Below are positions 4,556 through 5,931 of a DNA stretch of 5,931 nt, one piece after another. The stretch is taken from the NCBI GenBank assembly GCA_945871455.1, contig CAMBXJ010000289.1, positions 1 to 5,931 of the forward strand, given 5' to 3'. A program made the position numbers and the translations under genes. The notes beneath the pieces are model-generated. The model searched no databases. It was not told the DNA's origin and was given only the letters and a program-made list of their open reading frames with translations. Within the stretch, counting starts at the first letter, position 1; each line of letters starts with the position of its first letter. This DNA is from Asaia bogorensis. GTDB lineage: Bacteria; Pseudomonadota; Alphaproteobacteria; Acetobacterales; Acetobacteraceae.

Positions 4556-5931
4556 ATGAACCCGCCCGATACCCCCCGCTCGGCTCAGGGGCAGGTCCGA
4601 TCTGCGGGACGCTGGCATTTTGGATTGCGCCTGCACCACCTGCTGTTTCTGGCCTTTACCCTGGTGGCGGCCATCCCCATTGCCGTGCTGGCAATCTGGG
4701 AAAGCAACACCGCTCTTAAGACCGAAATCGACTCCGTTCGGGAACGCCATCTCCTCGTCGCACGCAACCTGACCACCACCGCGTCCCGCTATGTCGGAGA
4801 CGTCAAGGCTGTGTTTTCGCTGGCATTCGAAAGCGGCGCATTGAGCATGCCCGTCGCCGGTCTGGCCGAACTCCTGCTCTCCCTGAATGTCGAACATGTC
4901 TGCATTCTGCGGCCGGATGGGCAGGTCGAAGCCATGATGAAGGGCTTCCCGGACAAGATGGCACGGCCGCTTGATCCCAAGATATTCGCGGCGCTGAAAG
5001 CGCTCATCCCGCCCGGCTCGTCTGAGACCGCCATGTCTCAGCTTTACCAGCACCCGAGCGGCCAGCCGGTGTTCTACCTGGTCAGGCCTTTGGCCGAAGG
5101 CCGCATCGGGTTCGGTGTCGTCTCCACGAACTACCTGATCTCGTTGCAGCAGGCGATCGCGTTCGGCGATAACGGTCACGCCGTGATCACGGATGCCAGG
5201 GGCCAGGTGATCGCCCACCCGTTCAAGGACTGGGTCGCCGCGTCGCGCGATATTTCCGGCGTCAACGTCGTTGCCGCCATGAAGCGTGGGGAAACCGGCG
5301 TCGGACTGTTTTTCTCGCCAGCCTTCAAGGACGACATGATCGCCGGCTATGCGGTGGTGCCGGAAACCGGCTGGGGCGTGATGGTCCCACAACCAATGTC
5401 GGAATTGCGCCGTCGAGCCAGCCAGGTGACCGAGGCTGCGATCGTGATCGCCGTCGCCTCCTTCATTGCCGCGGCCATCATGAGCTGGCTGATCGCCCTG
5501 TATCTGGCCAAGCCGGTGCAGGAAGTCGCTTCCACCGCACAGGCGGTGCTGGATGGCAATGAGGAGGTGTCGGTCCCGGACTTCCGCGGCTGGGTCCCAA
5601 CCGAAATCCGCCGCCTCGGCCAGGCTTTCAACACCATGCTCGGCGGATTGCGCGAAAAGGCGGCCGAAACGCGGGAAGCCCTGCGGCAGGCGGAGAGTTC
5701 CAACCAGGCCAAGACACAGTTTCTGGCCAATATGAGCCACGAGATTCGCACGCCGCTAAACGGTGTGGTCGGCATGATCGAACTGATGCAACTGACCGAT
5801 CTGACCGCCCAGCAACGCCGCTACGTGGAGCAGGCGACCCAGTCCAGCCAGGCCTTGCTGCGTCTGGTCGACGACATCCTGGACCTGTCCAAGATCGAAG
5901 TCGGTCGGATGGAACTGGAAAACGCACCGTT
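4556..5931 (+). CDS. Membrane sensor histidine kinase with Cache domain (C-terminus beyond window)
   Basis: The open frame runs 458 codons from ATG 4556 to the right edge without a stop. AGAGG at 4543-4547, eight bases before the ATG, supports the start. After a cytoplasmic leader, transmembrane helix 1 is at about 27-48. Residues 50-290 form a periplasmic double-Cache-like sensor, with the typical GDNGHAVITDARGQVIAHP segment (205-222, approximate) and a PETGWGVMV segment near 269-277. Transmembrane helix 2 is at about 293-316, then a probable HAMP linker at 317-370, a short coiled coil, and a HisKA domain whose H-box NMSHEIRTPLNG places the phospho-acceptor at His395 (5738-5740). The DLSKIE segment at 443-448 is typical of HisKA kinases of the hybrid type, so the missing part should hold the ATPase domain and often receiver/Hpt domains. 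It probably senses a small ligand outside the membrane and signals by phosphotransfer. No response regulator is visible in the window. Confidence 0.93.
   Translation, partial: MNPPDTPRSAQGQVRSAGRWHFGLRLHHLLFLAFTLVAAIPIAVLAIWESNTALKTEIDSVRERHLLVARNLTTTASRYVGDVKAVFSLAFESGALSMPVAGLAELLLSLNVEHVCILRPDGQVEAMMKGFPDKMARPLDPKIFAALKALIPPGSSETAMSQLYQHPSGQPVFYLVRPLAEGRIGFGVVSTNYLISLQQAIAFGDNGHAVITDARGQVIAHPFKDWVAASRDISGVNVVAAMKRGETGVGLFFSPAFKDDMIAGYAVVPETGWGVMVPQPMSELRRRASQVTEAAIVIAVASFIAAAIMSWLIALYLAKPVQEVASTAQAVLDGNEEVSVPDFRGWVPTEIRRLGQAFNTMLGGLREKAAETREALRQAESSNQAKTQFLANMSHEIRTPLNGVVGMIELMQLTDLTAQQRRYVEQATQSSQALLRLVDDILDLSKIEVGRMELENAP

Noticed and set aside
4541..5740. 399-codon open frame on the minus strand
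   Set aside because: It is the antisense shadow of the histidine kinase, whose plus-strand frame carries clear Cache, transmembrane and HisKA motifs; the minus product has no recognisable domain.

Overview
The window is GC-rich (clearly above 60% by eye). It has GC-biased codon third positions, Shine-Dalgarno-led genes and an IS701-type insertion sequence. The overall look is of an alphaproteobacterium, probably a Rhodospirillales/Acetobacteraceae-like genome; that placement is an inference from composition and gene style, with no marker gene to prove it.

Layout. (1) Bases 1-205 are the end of an IS701-family insertion sequence carrying the first 39 codons of its transposase on the minus strand; it probably abuts a CTAG target at 206-209. 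(2) A complete FMN-dependent nitroreductase follows on the plus strand (281-961), its upstream region cut to about 70 bp by the insertion sequence. (3) A 452-bp non-coding stretch (962-1413) holds several inverted repeats, including a nested 42-nt hairpin and a TTGCCGGG/CCCGGCAA hairpin. (4) A gene for a small secreted protein of unknown function (1414-1974) lies 36 bp upstream of an alpha/beta-hydrolase-fold gene (2011-2949), probably in one transcript. A strong 13-bp hairpin follows the hydrolase. (5) A ten-helix EamA/DMT-type transporter (3090-3995) has its own good ribosome binding site. (6) A 560-bp gap with an A/T-rich block near its end precedes (7) a membrane sensor histidine kinase (4556 onward). 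The kinase has an extracytoplasmic Cache sensor, a probable HAMP linker and a HisKA H-box, and runs off the right edge.

All five intact or nearly intact genes after the insertion sequence read rightward, but only the secreted protein/hydrolase pair looks like a tight operon. The nitroreductase, transporter and kinase look like separately transcribed accessory functions: redox/xenobiotic metabolism, small-molecule export and environmental sensing. I see no coherent new multi-gene system. The oddest item is the hydrolase: its nucleophile elbow reads A-T-A-Q-G-G, with alanine (GCG) where a serine hydrolase has serine. It also has a twin-arginine-like N-terminus whose expected hydrophobic segment is interrupted by charged residues.
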